Assembly: GCF_003634935.1 (NCBI RefSeq)
Contig: NZ_RBXO01000001.1
Location: 4,427,501-4,491,500, forward strand
DNA: 64,000 bases
Direction of reading: 5' to 3'
Origin: Saccharothrix australiensis
GTDB lineage: Bacteria; Actinomycetota; Actinomycetes; Mycobacteriales; Pseudonocardiaceae
Shown: positions 51,129 through 60,216 of the stretch, in pieces
Position numbering within the stretch: position 1 is the first letter of the stretch
Layout: each line of letters starts with the position of its first letter
Program-made: the position numbers and the translations under genes
The notes under the pieces: generated by a model
The model's database searches: none
Told to the model about the DNA's origin: nothing
Seen by the model: the letters and a program-made list of their open reading frames with translations, nothing else

Positions 51129-52171
51129 ACCGTGACCACTCCGCTGCCGTCGTGCCCGGCCGGCTGGGCGGCGCGCCCCGGCGCGGCGGGCCCCTGCTCG
51201 ACGCCCGGCGCCGTCCGCGCCTGCTTGGCCTTGGCCCGCAGGTGCGCGACCCACCAGCCCATGCCGCGCAGCAGGCACACGATCGCGGTGGCGAAGAACA
51301 GCGTGTACACCACGTTGAACGCCATGAGGATGCCGTACACGAAGGCAACGCCACTGCCGAACATGAACTGGTTCAACGGTTTCGTCGGCGTCGTGCCGGG
51401 GTCGGTGATCATGTAGTTGGTGAACAGCACGAACGCCACGCCGGTCATCACGCCGAGCGCGTTGTACAGGGAGACGTCCCAGATCCAGTGCCGCAGGAAC
51501 GCCTGGATCGCGAACCCGCCCATCCAGCCCACGATCAGCGGCACGCGCTTGGTGAGCATCCCGTTGATCACGGTGCCCGCGGTCGCGATGATGATCGGGA
51601 TCATCACGCGCCAGAAGTAGTTCGCCTCCTCGGTGAACTCGTACGGCGGCGCGATGCTGATCCAGGAGCCGAAGCAGAGCAGCGCGACGGTGATGCCGAA
51701 GTTCGACGGGTTCATGTAGTGCCGCATCCGGCCGGCGATCGGCGCTTGCAGGGCGTGCTTGGCGGCGACGCCGCAGAACACGCCGAACAGCACCGGCCAC
51801 AGCTGGTTGTTGGCGTAGAGCAGCATGTTCACGGCGAGCGCGGTGATGTGCGCGGGCAGCAGGAACTCGTACAGCCCACGCACCCCGTTCCCGGCGAACC
51901 GGGGAGCGCGCCGGTTGGCGCGCGCGCTGATGACCTCCAGCACGAGTTCGGTGGTGTAACCGGTGAGCACCGCCAGGATCGGCCACAGCCACGGCTGCTC
52001 GAACCCGAGCAGGGTGTAGCCGAAGGTGTTGAACACGCTGATGGACAGCGCGAAGTTGCGCAGCGCGACGTACCGGGGGTCCAGCTTGGGCCGCTTGGGC
52101 GCGGGTATCGTCGACGCCGGGGCCGGCTGGCCGTTGCCCGCCGGGTCGGCGGTGTGGGCGGTGGCGGTCAT
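51125..52171 (-). CDS. UNBU membrane protein (RnfD/NqrB-like), copy with KS-AT
   Basis: 348 residues with about 8-9 transmembrane segments. It shares with the copy at 62184 the blocks FNTFGYTLLGFEQPWLWP, EVISARANRRAPRFAGNG, GRMRHYMNPSNFGITVALL, SIAPPYEFTEEAN and GVAFVLFTNYMITDPGTTPTKP. UNBU is an invariant member of the enediyne warhead cassette (E5 type) and resembles RnfD/NqrB membrane subunits, which suggests electron or ion transfer, but the role is unproven. A clear ApbE flavinylation motif was not seen. The ATG at 52171 overlaps the UNBV stop (ATGA); its own stop overlaps the KS-AT start. Confidence 0.92.
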   Translation of the reverse strand: MTATAHTADPAGNGQPAPASTIPAPKRPKLDPRYVALRNFALSISVFNTFGYTLLGFEQPWLWPILAVLTGYTTELVLEVISARANRRAPRFAGNGVRGLYEFLLPAHITALAVNMLLYANNQLWPVLFGVFCGVAAKHALQAPIAGRMRHYMNPSNFGITVALLCFGSWISIAPPYEFTEEANYFWRVMIPIIIATAGTVINGMLTKRVPLIVGWMGGFAIQAFLRHWIWDVSLYNALGVMTGVAFVLFTNYMITDPGTTPTKPLNQFMFGSGVAFVYGILMAFNVVYTLFFATAIVCLLRGMGWWVAHLRAKAKQARTAPGVEQGPAAPGRAAQPAGHDGSGVVTV

Positions 52172-54150
52172 TTGGCCGAAACCTCCTGTGCGGTGCTGGT
52201 CAGGACGAGGGTGCGGTCACCCTGTTCGAGCCGCGTGGTCTGCTCGTGCGCCCGGCCGTCCAGGTCGTGCCACCGCAGCTCGACCGAGACCGGGCCCGTG
52301 TAGTCGCCGAACCCGAAGTGGACGTCGAAGCTGCGCTTGCCGCTGTGGCCGCCGCCGCCGTCGAGCTGGGAGACCTGCTTGCGGCCGTCGGGCGTGGTCA
52401 CCTCCACGGTCGCGCCGTACACCGGCGTGCCGGGACCGGACAGGCCCGTCCGCCGGCCGTCCACCGGCCGGTACAGGTGCAGGGTCAGGTGACCGCCGCG
52501 GTCCGGCGACTCGTTGGCGTAGAAGGCGGGCGGGCCCCACTGCCGCGCGACGGCGAGGTCGAGCGCGCCGGTGCGCGTGGTGTCGCCGGTCGCGACGCCC
52601 CGCGTCGGGTGCTCGACCGCCAGGCCGAGCCGCTCGCTGACGTTCACGAACTGGTCGTGGTGGCGTCCGCGCGCGAAGAAGGCCAGCGGCTCGTGGCCGG
52701 AGATGTCGTCACCGGGCTGCATGTTCGGCCACATGGCCGGGTTGGCGACCAGCATGTCGTTGGACATGGCCAGCTCCTGCAACCACGGCCACCGGTCGAT
52801 GTCGCCCTTCACGAACCCGGTCGCCTGGACGACGTCGAGGTTGCCGCTGTTGGTGAAGTCGGCCATCTTGATGTCCCAGCCCCAGCCGGACCAGGCCGTG
52901 CCGAGGTTCTGCGCCCGCTGGGTGAACTTCGCGACGCCCCGGCTCATCTCCGCCTGCATCCGCTCGGGGCTCTCGGCGTCGTTGACCCACAGGAAGTGGC
53001 TCTCCTCCAAGCCCCACGCCGTGGTGATGTTGCTGACCGCCATGTCGAAGCTGCCGTTGCGGTCGACGTCGGCGAAGTCGACGCCCATCCCCTTGAACGA
53101 GTCGTTGCCGACGATGAACGACTTCGGCGTGGTCGCCGTGCGCTCGCCCTCCACCACCGCGAACTTGATGCGGTCCTTCGTGGAGGTGTTGTGCAGCATG
53201 AAGTCGTGGCCGAAGTCGTTGGCGATGTAGACCTCGGGCAGCGCGTCACCGGTCATGTCGGCGCTGCTGAGGCCCAGCGTCCAGCCGTTCGCGGCCAGGT
53301 ACGGGATCGCGTCGGCCTCCAGCACGTAGTCGGCGGTGGGCCGGTCGCCCGCCGTCGCCGAGTGCCACCGCAACACGTGGCTGCCGCCGCCGTTGAGGGC
53401 GCTGGACAGCGAGTCGTTCATGGTGACGTTGTTCTGCCCCAGCGGGTCGAGGACGTCGGAGTCCGGGAAGTAGTTCCCGATGATGATGTCCGGCCGGCCG
53501 TTGCCCGCGAGGTCGGCGACGGTCACCGCGTTGGTGTGCCACTTCGGGCCGTGGTACTTGCCGTCCACGGTCACCTGGGGCACCAGCTCCTGCGGTGTGT
53601 AGGAGTTCAGCTCGACGGTCTCCGCGCCGGCCTCGGCCAGGTACAGGATCGGCGTGCGGCCCCAGTAGGTGACCAGGAGGTCGGTCCGCCCGTCCATGTT
53701 GAAGTCGCCCGGCGTGCACCCCGTCGGCGCCATCGCGCGCCCCATCGGCAGCGGCGCGGGGTCCAGCAGGAACGGCGTGAACCGGTCGGCCTCCGGCGCG
53801 GTCGGGGTGTGGGTCACCACCACCTCGTCGGTCCGCGTGTCGACGATGCACATCGAGTTGGCGCGGCCGTGGCCGGTCAGGTCGTTGATCGCGATGCCCG
53901 CGCCCACCGACGACACCCAGCTCCGGATGCGGAAGTAGGCGGGGTTCACCTCCCGGACGTCGTTCATCCGCCGGTCCTCGTAGCCCGCCGGGAGGGCGAT
54001 CGGCAGCTCGCGGAACTTGTACTGCGCGGCGATCTCGTCCCCTCCGGGAACCGCGACAGCGTTCTGCGTGACCGCGAACAGCGACGCGCCGACGAGGACC
54101 GTCGCCACGCCCGGAACCAGCTTGCGCATTCGTTCAGCAAACTCAGCCAT
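52168..54150 (-). CDS. UNBV protein (FG-GAP repeats plus ASPIC/UnbV domain), copy 1
   Basis: 660 residues from ATG 54150 (GGGGAGA upstream). An N-terminal signal-anchor (LVPGVATVLVGASLFAVTQNA) is followed by FG-GAP/VCBS-like repeats with Asp/Asn-rich loops, e.g. PGDFNMDGRTDLLVTYWGRT, VADLAGNGRPDIIIGNYFPD, SADMTGDALPEVYIANDFGH and ADFTNSGNLDVVQATGFVKG. The C terminus (GTPVYGATVEVTTPDGRKQV to GKRSFDVHFGFG) is the ASPIC/UnbV domain. It is probably an exported or membrane-anchored beta-propeller. UNBV is conserved with PKSE but has no known activity. It heads the UNBV-UNBU-(KS-AT) operon with 4-bp overlaps. The partner copy is at 60217. Confidence 0.93.
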   Translation of the reverse strand: MAEFAERMRKLVPGVATVLVGASLFAVTQNAVAVPGGDEIAAQYKFRELPIALPAGYEDRRMNDVREVNPAYFRIRSWVSSVGAGIAINDLTGHGRANSMCIVDTRTDEVVVTHTPTAPEADRFTPFLLDPAPLPMGRAMAPTGCTPGDFNMDGRTDLLVTYWGRTPILYLAEAGAETVELNSYTPQELVPQVTVDGKYHGPKWHTNAVTVADLAGNGRPDIIIGNYFPDSDVLDPLGQNNVTMNDSLSSALNGGGSHVLRWHSATAGDRPTADYVLEADAIPYLAANGWTLGLSSADMTGDALPEVYIANDFGHDFMLHNTSTKDRIKFAVVEGERTATTPKSFIVGNDSFKGMGVDFADVDRNGSFDMAVSNITTAWGLEESHFLWVNDAESPERMQAEMSRGVAKFTQRAQNLGTAWSGWGWDIKMADFTNSGNLDVVQATGFVKGDIDRWPWLQELAMSNDMLVANPAMWPNMQPGDDISGHEPLAFFARGRHHDQFVNVSERLGLAVEHPTRGVATGDTTRTGALDLAVARQWGPPAFYANESPDRGGHLTLHLYRPVDGRRTGLSGPGTPVYGATVEVTTPDGRKQVSQLDGGGGHSGKRSFDVHFGFGDYTGPVSVELRWHDLDGRAHEQTTRLEQGDRTLVLTSTAQEVSAK

Positions 54151-54572
54151 GATCTCCCCGCCGCACGCCGTCGGGAGCTTTCCTCCCGGCAGGCTCACTG
54201 GATACGTAGCGAAATGGCGTGGCGCGGTCACCGGGCCCGACGAATTCGACACCCGACCGTTCGCCCGGTATGACGGCGTCCACTGTCGACTAACTCCCAG
54301 CCAGTATGGGAGGAGCCCGGCCGGTCGTGCTTCTCTCGCCTTGCTGAGGGGACCGCGCCGGCGGCGGCGCAATTCGGTCGGATCGACCGGTGGGGCGATG
54401 TCCGGCCCTCGCTCGCGTTGCGGCGGCGCGTGATCCGGGTGTTCGTCGGAGTGCGGAATGTTCCGCGCGCCCCGAGTGGTGAGGCGAGAGGTCCGATCAG
54501 CGGGCGGTGGGACGGCGTTGGCGGGGCGGCTCCCCGCACGGAGAGCGATTCCCGTTGGCGGACAACGGAACA
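54151..54572. other. 422-bp leader region upstream of the UNBV-UNBU-(KS-AT) operon
   Basis: No gene is seen. It must contain the operon promoter on the minus strand. AT-richer patches near 54195-54215 (GGATACGTAGCGAAATGGCG) and near 54290-54310 are candidates. Confidence 0.4.
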
Positions 54573-54614
54573 CGGGCACGGGGCGGGACCAGTCGTGGTC
54601 CCGCCCCGTGCCCG
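54573..54614. terminator. Strong hairpin terminator (19-bp perfect stem, 4-nt loop)
   Basis: Bases 54573-54591 pair perfectly with 54596-54614. It lies 22 bp downstream of the stop of the minus-strand SDR gene, insulating it from the UNBV operon. Confidence 0.9.
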
Positions 54615-54636
54615 CGCCGTCGTGCCGCCGCCCGGT

Positions 54637-55389
54637 TCAGGGCAGCTGGTGCAGCCCGGTCCCGGTGAGCACGTAGGCGGGCGCGACGGTGGCCGCCTCG
54701 GCCCGCAGCAGCTCCACCACGGACGCGCCCGCGATCTCCGGGGTGAGCAGCGGCGTGTGGTGCCGCAGGAAGTCCTCCACCGACAGGCCGGCGCGGGCCG
54801 CGTACGCCGCGACCGCCGGCCTGCCCACGCCGGTCTGCGGCGCGAACCGCGGCAGCACCGCGGTGAACGTGATGTCCAGCCCGGCCGCGCGCGCCTCGCC
54901 CTGGGCGTAGCCGGTGATGAACCGCTGCGTGGCCTTCGCGCCGGCGTAGCCGCCGCTCAGCGGGGAGCCCTCGTTGTTCAGCGCGGCGCCGCTGCTGACC
55001 ACGACCACTCGGCTGCCCGGCCGCAGCGGCGTGAGCAGGATCTCGCGCAGCCAGTGGAACGCGATGCGGACGTCGGTCTCCCAGTTGACCGAGAACGTCT
55101 CCCAGGTCTGGTGCTGCAACGGCCGCATGTACGGGCTCGCGCCCGCCACCAGGACGACCGCCTCCGGCGAGTGCCTGCCGATGAGGTCGGCGGGCGCGGT
55201 CGCCTCGCCGGCGTCGGCGACCTCCGGGTGGATCGCGCCCGACCCGTTGGCGGGCTCGGGGAACGTCGTCGCGGTCCGCGAGACGGCGACCACCGGCGCG
55301 CCCGCCTCGGCCAGGGCCGTCGCGATCCCGCGGCCCAGCCCCCGGCTCGCGCCGACGACGATCGCGGTCCTGCCGGACAAATCGCTCAT
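54637..55389 (-). CDS. Short-chain dehydrogenase/reductase
   Basis: 250 residues. RTAIVVGASRGLGRGIATALAE is the TGxxxGxG equivalent (VGASRGLG); VVLVAGASPYMRP replaces the NNAG motif with VAGA; VVVVSSGAALNNEG has the catalytic Ser; GGYAGAKATQRFIT gives Tyr-x-x-x-Lys. It is probably an NADPH-dependent ketone reductase. GGGAGG precedes the ATG by about nine bases. It is monocistronic, with the repeat-rich region 55390-55849 upstream. Confidence 0.88.
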   Translation of the reverse strand: MSDLSGRTAIVVGASRGLGRGIATALAEAGAPVVAVSRTATTFPEPANGSGAIHPEVADAGEATAPADLIGRHSPEAVVLVAGASPYMRPLQHQTWETFSVNWETDVRIAFHWLREILLTPLRPGSRVVVVSSGAALNNEGSPLSGGYAGAKATQRFITGYAQGEARAAGLDITFTAVLPRFAPQTGVGRPAVAAYAARAGLSVEDFLRHHTPLLTPEIAGASVVELLRAEAATVAPAYVLTGTGLHQLP

Positions 55390-55648
55390 GGTGCTGTCCT
55401 CCCAGTCGTGGATGTCTTGCGGATCGGGGTCGGGCGGGATCGCCGACGCGGACGGCACGTCCCGTTCGGCCGCGGTGGCCCGAGTCTGGCAGTGCTCCCC
55501 CGCTCCCGGACGGACGACGCGCGCCCGGCTACGAGGTCGTCACCCGGGTGGACGCCGCGACCGGGGCTCCGGCACCTGGCACGGGGCGAGCGCCAGGCGC
55601 CGGAACGGGGTGGCCCGCCGAGCACGACCACCCGACCGGTCACGGCCG

Positions 55649-55728
55649 CGCGAACCCATCACGGCACGGACCCATCACGGCACGGACCCATCACGGCGCG
55701 AACCCATCGCGGCACGGACCGGTCACGG
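55649..55728. repeat. Five tandem 16-bp repeats
   Basis: Units of CACGGACCCATCACGG and variants run end to end from 55649 to 55728; the two central copies (55665-55680 and 55681-55696) are identical. They lie in the 460-bp non-coding stretch between the DUF899 gene (stop 55850) and the SDR gene (start 55389), i.e. in the SDR promoter region. Nothing else was recognised in that stretch. Confidence 0.85.
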
Positions 55729-55849
55729 CCGCGCGGACCGGCCGGCACGACCGCGCGGCCGGGGCACGCGGGCAACCGCGCCCCCGGCAGGCGGCCGGCC
55801 GGGGCCGCGGCCCGGTCGACCGGGCGGAGGACCGGGACGGCTCGCCCGG

Positions 55850-56548
55850 CTACGACTTGAACCTGGTGCCGTTCCACCAGTTGCCGCCGGGGCCGGTCGC
55901 GTCCTCGGCGTCGTAGCGGTCCTTGAAGCGCCACCAGTCCCACGGGTGCTCGAGCTGGTCCTCCTGGCGGCCCAGGAGGGTGATGTCGAGGTAGTTGTAG
56001 AAGTTCTTGAAGATGTCCCCACCGCGGTCGAAGACCGAGTAGGTGTGGAAGACGTCGTCACCGTCGCGGAAGAACGCGCTCACGCCGGGCGACTCGCCCT
56101 GGTCGGTCGAGACCTCGTAGTCGTAGTTGAAGTCGCTGCCGAAGGACGAGTACCACGGCATCTTCCAGCCCATCCGGGCCTTGAACGGCTGGAAGTCGGC
56201 CAACGGCGCACGGGAGACCATGACGAACGTGGTGTCCCGCCCCCACATGTGCGCGAGTTCCCCGACGCTGTCGGCCTGCATGGAGCAGCCGATGCAGCCC
56301 TCCTCGTCACCGGGGCTGAACATGAAGTGCCGGACGATCAGCTGGCGGCGCCCCTCGAACAGCTCGGGGAACGTCAGGGTGCCGTCCGGCCCCTCGAAGA
56401 GGTATTCCTTCTCCACCTTGACCATCGGCAGCCTGCGCCGCTCCTCCGCGATCAGGTCACGCGCGCGGGTGACTTCCTTTTCCTTTTCCAACAGGACTTT
56501 CCGGGCCTCCAACCACTCTGCTCGGGAAACCACACGGGGAAGGTTCAT
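55850..56548 (-). CDS. DUF899 (thioredoxin-like fold) protein, copy 2
   Basis: 232 residues. It shares with the copy at 11811 the block order ARKVLLEKEKEVTRARD, LPMVKVEKEYLFEGPDG, LFEGRRQLIVRHFMFSPGDE, a CIGC pair near 85-88, RAPLADFQPFKARMGWKMPW and YSSFGSDFNYDYEVS. GAGGAGA precedes the ATG. The C terminus ends NWWNGTRFKS. Two DUF899 proteins flanking one enediyne cluster suggest a shared role, perhaps in redox protection or in a tailoring step, but no activity is known. Confidence 0.87.
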   Translation of the reverse strand: MNLPRVVSRAEWLEARKVLLEKEKEVTRARDLIAEERRRLPMVKVEKEYLFEGPDGTLTFPELFEGRRQLIVRHFMFSPGDEEGCIGCSMQADSVGELAHMWGRDTTFVMVSRAPLADFQPFKARMGWKMPWYSSFGSDFNYDYEVSTDQGESPGVSAFFRDGDDVFHTYSVFDRGGDIFKNFYNYLDITLLGRQEDQLEHPWDWWRFKDRYDAEDATGPGGNWWNGTRFKS

Positions 56549-56723
56549 CTGTATCTCCTCAGGGCTGCCGGGGAAGCGGCTCCCACGGAAACTCGAAAAC
56601 CACACTGGGTCGTGGCGGCCCCGGCATTCCGGACGGGCCGCACCATTACCAGGGTCCTATCCGAATCGACCGGGCGCTTCTTCCAGGTTGACGTTTGCGC
56701 CGTGACCGCCACGGGCGCGCCGG

Positions 56724-58268
56724 TCAGGCGGCGCGGTCCCGCTCCTTCAGGCTGCGCCGCTCCACCTTGCCGACCGGCGTGCGCGGGATGCGGTCGACGA
56801 ACTCGACCTGGCGGATCTTCTTGTACGGCGCGACGCGCTCGGCGACGAAGGCCATGATCTCCTCGGGCGTGGCGGGCTCCTTGGCGACCACGAAGCCCTT
56901 CGGCACCTCGCTCGCCTCCTCGTCCGGCACCCCGACGACCGCGGCGTCGGCGACCTTGGGGTGCGTCAGGAGGACCGCTTCCAGCTCGACCGGGGACACC
57001 TGCTGGCCCTTGTACTTGATCAGCTCCTTGATGCGGTCCACGATGAACAGCTCCCCGTCGTCCTCGGCGTAGCCCAGGTCGCCGGTGCGCAGGAACCCGT
57101 CGTCGTCCAGGACGTCCCTGGTGGCCTCCGCGGCGTTGAGGTAGCCCTTCATCACCTGGGGGCCGCGGATGAGGATCTCGCCGTTCCGGCGCGGCCCCAG
57201 CTCCGCGCCCGTGTCGACGTCCACGACCTTGTACTCGACACCGGGCGCGGGCAGGCCGACGGAGGCGGGCCGCGTCGGCTCCTCCGGCTGCATGAACGAC
57301 ACCATCGACTCCGTCAGGCCGTAGCCCTGGGCGATGTGGCAGCCGATCCGCCGCCGCACGAGGGCCGCGATCGCCGGGTCGAGCGTGGCGCCGCCGGACA
57401 CGATCGACCGCAGCGACGACAGGTCGTACCGGTCGACCAGGGGACTGCGCGCCAGGAGGACGGCCATCGTCGGCACGATGTACAGGTGCGTGATGCGGTG
57501 CTCCTGGATGGCCCGCAGGAACGCCTCCGGGTCGAACCGCGGCATGGTCACCAGCGTCGTGCCCTGGAGCAGGCTCGCGTTCATCATCATGGTGAGCCCG
57601 AAGGCGTGGTGGAAGGGCGGCATCGCCAACACCCGCGCGTCCTCGCCGGTGGGCGCGACCAGGCTCGTCAGCAGCGCCTTGGCGACCATGTTGCGGTGCG
57701 TCAGCAGCACGCCCTTGGGGTGGCCCGTGCTGCCGCTGGAGTGCAGCACGGCCGCCACGTCGCGCGCCGGGTCGACGGGCACGTCGGGCATCGGCGCGTC
57801 GTCGGCGAGCAGCGCGGCGAACGGCGTCGCGCCGTCCGCCTCGCCGAGCACGACGACCTCCGCGACCGCCGTGCGGCCGACCAGCGCGGTGGCCTTGACC
57901 ACCTCGGACGGCACGGTGACGAGCAGCCGCGCGCCCGCCTCGGCCAGGCGCGCCGCGAGGTCGTCGGCCGTGTCGAGGGGGTTGAGCACCACGACCGCGC
58001 CACCGGCCGAGACGGCGGCGTGGAACACGACAGGGTACTCGGGCACGTTCGGCGCGAGCACGGCGAGGACGTCGCCCTTGCCGAAACCGCGGGCGCGGAG
58101 CCCGGCCGCCGCGCGGCGCACGGCGGACGCCAGTTCCGCGTACGTGTACCGGCCTCGCCCCGTGACGTCCACGGTCGCCACCCTGGCGCCGTACCGCTCC
58201 GCTCCCCGGAGCACGAACGACGTCAGCGACGTGTCGGGGATGTCGACGCTCGGACCGCGGAAGATCAT
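56724..58268 (-). CDS. 4-coumarate:CoA-ligase-like acyl-CoA synthetase
   Basis: 514 residues. Adenylate-forming motifs: LHSSGSTGHPKGVLLTHRN (A3), MPPFHHAFG, GYGLTESMVSFM (A5), LRTGDLGYAEDDGELFIVDR (A7/A8), KELIKYKGQQVSPVELE and the catalytic Lys in PRTPVGKVERR (A10). The layout fits plant- and actinobacterial-type 4CL enzymes that make hydroxycinnamoyl-CoA. The ATG overlaps the stop of the hydratase-lyase gene upstream (ATGA), so ligase and hydratase-lyase act in sequence: an aromatic propenoic acid is activated, then shortened to an aromatic aldehyde plus acetyl-CoA. Confidence 0.9.
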   Translation of the reverse strand: MIFRGPSVDIPDTSLTSFVLRGAERYGARVATVDVTGRGRYTYAELASAVRRAAAGLRARGFGKGDVLAVLAPNVPEYPVVFHAAVSAGGAVVVLNPLDTADDLAARLAEAGARLLVTVPSEVVKATALVGRTAVAEVVVLGEADGATPFAALLADDAPMPDVPVDPARDVAAVLHSSGSTGHPKGVLLTHRNMVAKALLTSLVAPTGEDARVLAMPPFHHAFGLTMMMNASLLQGTTLVTMPRFDPEAFLRAIQEHRITHLYIVPTMAVLLARSPLVDRYDLSSLRSIVSGGATLDPAIAALVRRRIGCHIAQGYGLTESMVSFMQPEEPTRPASVGLPAPGVEYKVVDVDTGAELGPRRNGEILIRGPQVMKGYLNAAEATRDVLDDDGFLRTGDLGYAEDDGELFIVDRIKELIKYKGQQVSPVELEAVLLTHPKVADAAVVGVPDEEASEVPKGFVVAKEPATPEEIMAFVAERVAPYKKIRQVEFVDRIPRTPVGKVERRSLKERDRAA

Positions 58269-59095
58269 CGCGCCACGTCCGCTTCCGCGCGCTGGTAGGT
58301 GCTCAGGCCGGGCTGGTAGGCGCGCTCCTCGAACTGCTTGAGCGCCACGTTGATCCACTCGTTGCCGCTCAGCCGGGACAGCTCCCAGAGCTTGGCCTGG
58401 TCGTAGTCGATCGCCGTGGGCAGGTCCATCGTGGTCGTGCGCTCGTAGACCTGCTTGGCCAGCTCCAGCGTGATCGGGTTCTTCTTCACGATCTTGCGGA
58501 CGATGCGCTCGGTCGCCTCGTCGAGCTCCTGCGCGGGCACCGCCCTGTTCACCAGGCCGTGCCGCTCCGCCTCCCGGCCGGTGAGCGTGTCACCGGTGAG
58601 GATGTAGTACAGCGCCTGCTTGCGGGCGAGGTTGTGGGTGGCCGCCCACGTCGCGCCGCCCGCCGGGAAGATGCCGAAGTTGATCTCGGAGAGCCCGAAC
58701 AGCGCCGCCTCGTCCGCGACCGCCAGGTCGCAGAGCCCGGTCAGCAGGAACCCGCCGCCGAACGCGAACCCGTTCACCTTGGCGATGGTCACCGCCGGGA
58801 ACGCCTTGAGGCGCTTGAACCAGGTCAGCGCCACCAGGTTGGTCCGGTAGAACAGCTGCGGGTCGTCGAAGGGCTGGAGGAAGCACTCTTCGAGGTCCAT
58901 TCCGGAACTGAAGCTGTCGCCCTTCCCGGTGATCACCACCGCCTTGACGGTGCCCGCCTCCTCGATCGCGTCCAGGGCCTGGTTCATGTCCCGGTGCATC
59001 TGCGGGTTCATCGCGTTCTTCTTGTCCGGCCGGTTCAGGTGAATGGTGGCCCGCGGCCCCTCGATCTCGACTTCCACAGTTTCCAGCGTGATCAT
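58265..59095 (-). CDS. p-Hydroxycinnamoyl-CoA hydratase/lyase-like crotonase (HCHL/Ech)
   Basis: 276 residues. It matches HCHL more closely than ordinary crotonases: ATIHLNRPDKKNAMNPQMHR, GDSFSSGMDLEECF, VNGFAFGGGFLLTGLCDLAV (oxyanion hole), FGLSEINFGIFPAGG with the catalytic Glu, and a C terminus ALKQFEERAYQPGLSTYQRA comparable to that of feruloyl-CoA hydratase-lyase. The reaction hydrates and cleaves hydroxycinnamoyl-CoA to a hydroxybenzaldehyde. AGGGG precedes the ATG. It heads the operon with the CoA ligase and faces an unusually long gene-free region. Confidence 0.85.
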   Translation of the reverse strand: MITLETVEVEIEGPRATIHLNRPDKKNAMNPQMHRDMNQALDAIEEAGTVKAVVITGKGDSFSSGMDLEECFLQPFDDPQLFYRTNLVALTWFKRLKAFPAVTIAKVNGFAFGGGFLLTGLCDLAVADEAALFGLSEINFGIFPAGGATWAATHNLARKQALYYILTGDTLTGREAERHGLVNRAVPAQELDEATERIVRKIVKKNPITLELAKQVYERTTTMDLPTAIDYDQAKLWELSRLSGNEWINVALKQFEERAYQPGLSTYQRAEADVAR

Positions 59096-60216
59096 GTCTG
59101 CCCCTATTTCTGCTCGACGGATTACCCGCGCACACGAATATCGACCGCTTGACCGAAGGGGTTCGGGCCGACCGCGGACACACCTTCTCCGGTGACGCGA
59201 CCCGCAGCACGAGGATCACACGTCCGGGATTCGCCTGGCTTCTCGCGGCTTGCCTAGCCGGCCGCGCAGGGATGGCCGGCGAGGTGTTCCCATCGCGCGC
59301 CCGCGAACCGGTCGGCGCATGCGCCGCCTCGACCGAAGAGCGGCGGAGACGTGTCGGCGGCGGCGCGCACACCGCGCCGCCGCGATGCCGGGGACGACTC
59401 CATCCGCTGGTAGGGCCCGGTGTCCGCACGCCAGCAGAAGCGGACCCGCCGGCGCCGGGGTCGTACTCGACGGACATCCTCCGCAATCCACGGCAATATC
59501 GGATAAACCGGACGCCGGCACGTCGCGGACAATGCGCCACCGCCGCGAGACCGAGTCGGTGATTCGATCACCCGAAAGCGCACCGATCCCCCGCGCCGCC
59601 GGCCCGCGAATGCGCCGTGCCCGATACCGGCGGCACCCGCCCAGCGCAGGGCAATTCCCCCGTACGTCGGCAGCGGGCCGCGACCGGCGCGCCGACCGCG
59701 GCAAACCGGTGGCACTTTGAAAGCACTCCCCGCGTCGCGACCGGGCCGGGTCGTCATCGTCCCCGAAAACCACGGCGACCCCGTCGGCACATGCCCGAAC
59801 AGACCTCGCCGAATGGCCGTGCGGACCGTGCGGGCCGGTGAGCAAGTTTGAAGTAGCAGGCCCGACGAGCGCCCTGCAACGCTTTTCCCGTTCGCTCGTC
59901 CGAAGACGAGCCGACCGAATCGGGGGGCAGGGTTGAGTGCACCGCGCGCCTCGCGGAGCGAATTCCCGACGACCGTCCGACCGATGTCCCCCCACCGGCC
60001 GCGCCGTGCGGCCGGTGCCCGCGTCGGCACCGGGTGGGCGACGACCCGGGTGCCGGGAGCCGCCCACCCGCCCGAGGCGGTGCCGCCGCGCACGCCCCGC
60101 TCGTCGACCGGGACGTGCGCGCCGAGCCGCCGATCGGCGGCGGCGAGGTGCCCGCGTTCCCGACCTGGGGGGCGTCCCATCGCCGTGGAACCCGTCCACC
60201 AGGAAGGAGTCAGCTT
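59096..60216. other. 1.1-kb gene-free divergent control region
   Basis: Lies between the divergent HCHL operon (start 59095) and UNBV copy 2 (start 60217). Frames on both strands stay open, including one of about 330 codons on the minus strand (59254-60249), but the products are Arg/Gly-rich, lack domains and start without ribosome-binding sites. AT-richer patches near 59130-59150 and 59480-59515 may mark promoters. It is the longest non-coding stretch in the window and a candidate site for regulatory input or a small RNA. Confidence 0.45.

Noticed and set aside
51125..52171. Covalent-flavin (ApbE-modified) NqrB/RnfD subunit
   Set aside because: The overall fold is suggestive, but the D-x-x-(S/T)-G-A-T modification motif was not recognisable in either UNBU copy.
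55649..55728. CRISPR array or integron-like site
   Set aside because: Units are 16 bp end to end with no spacers.
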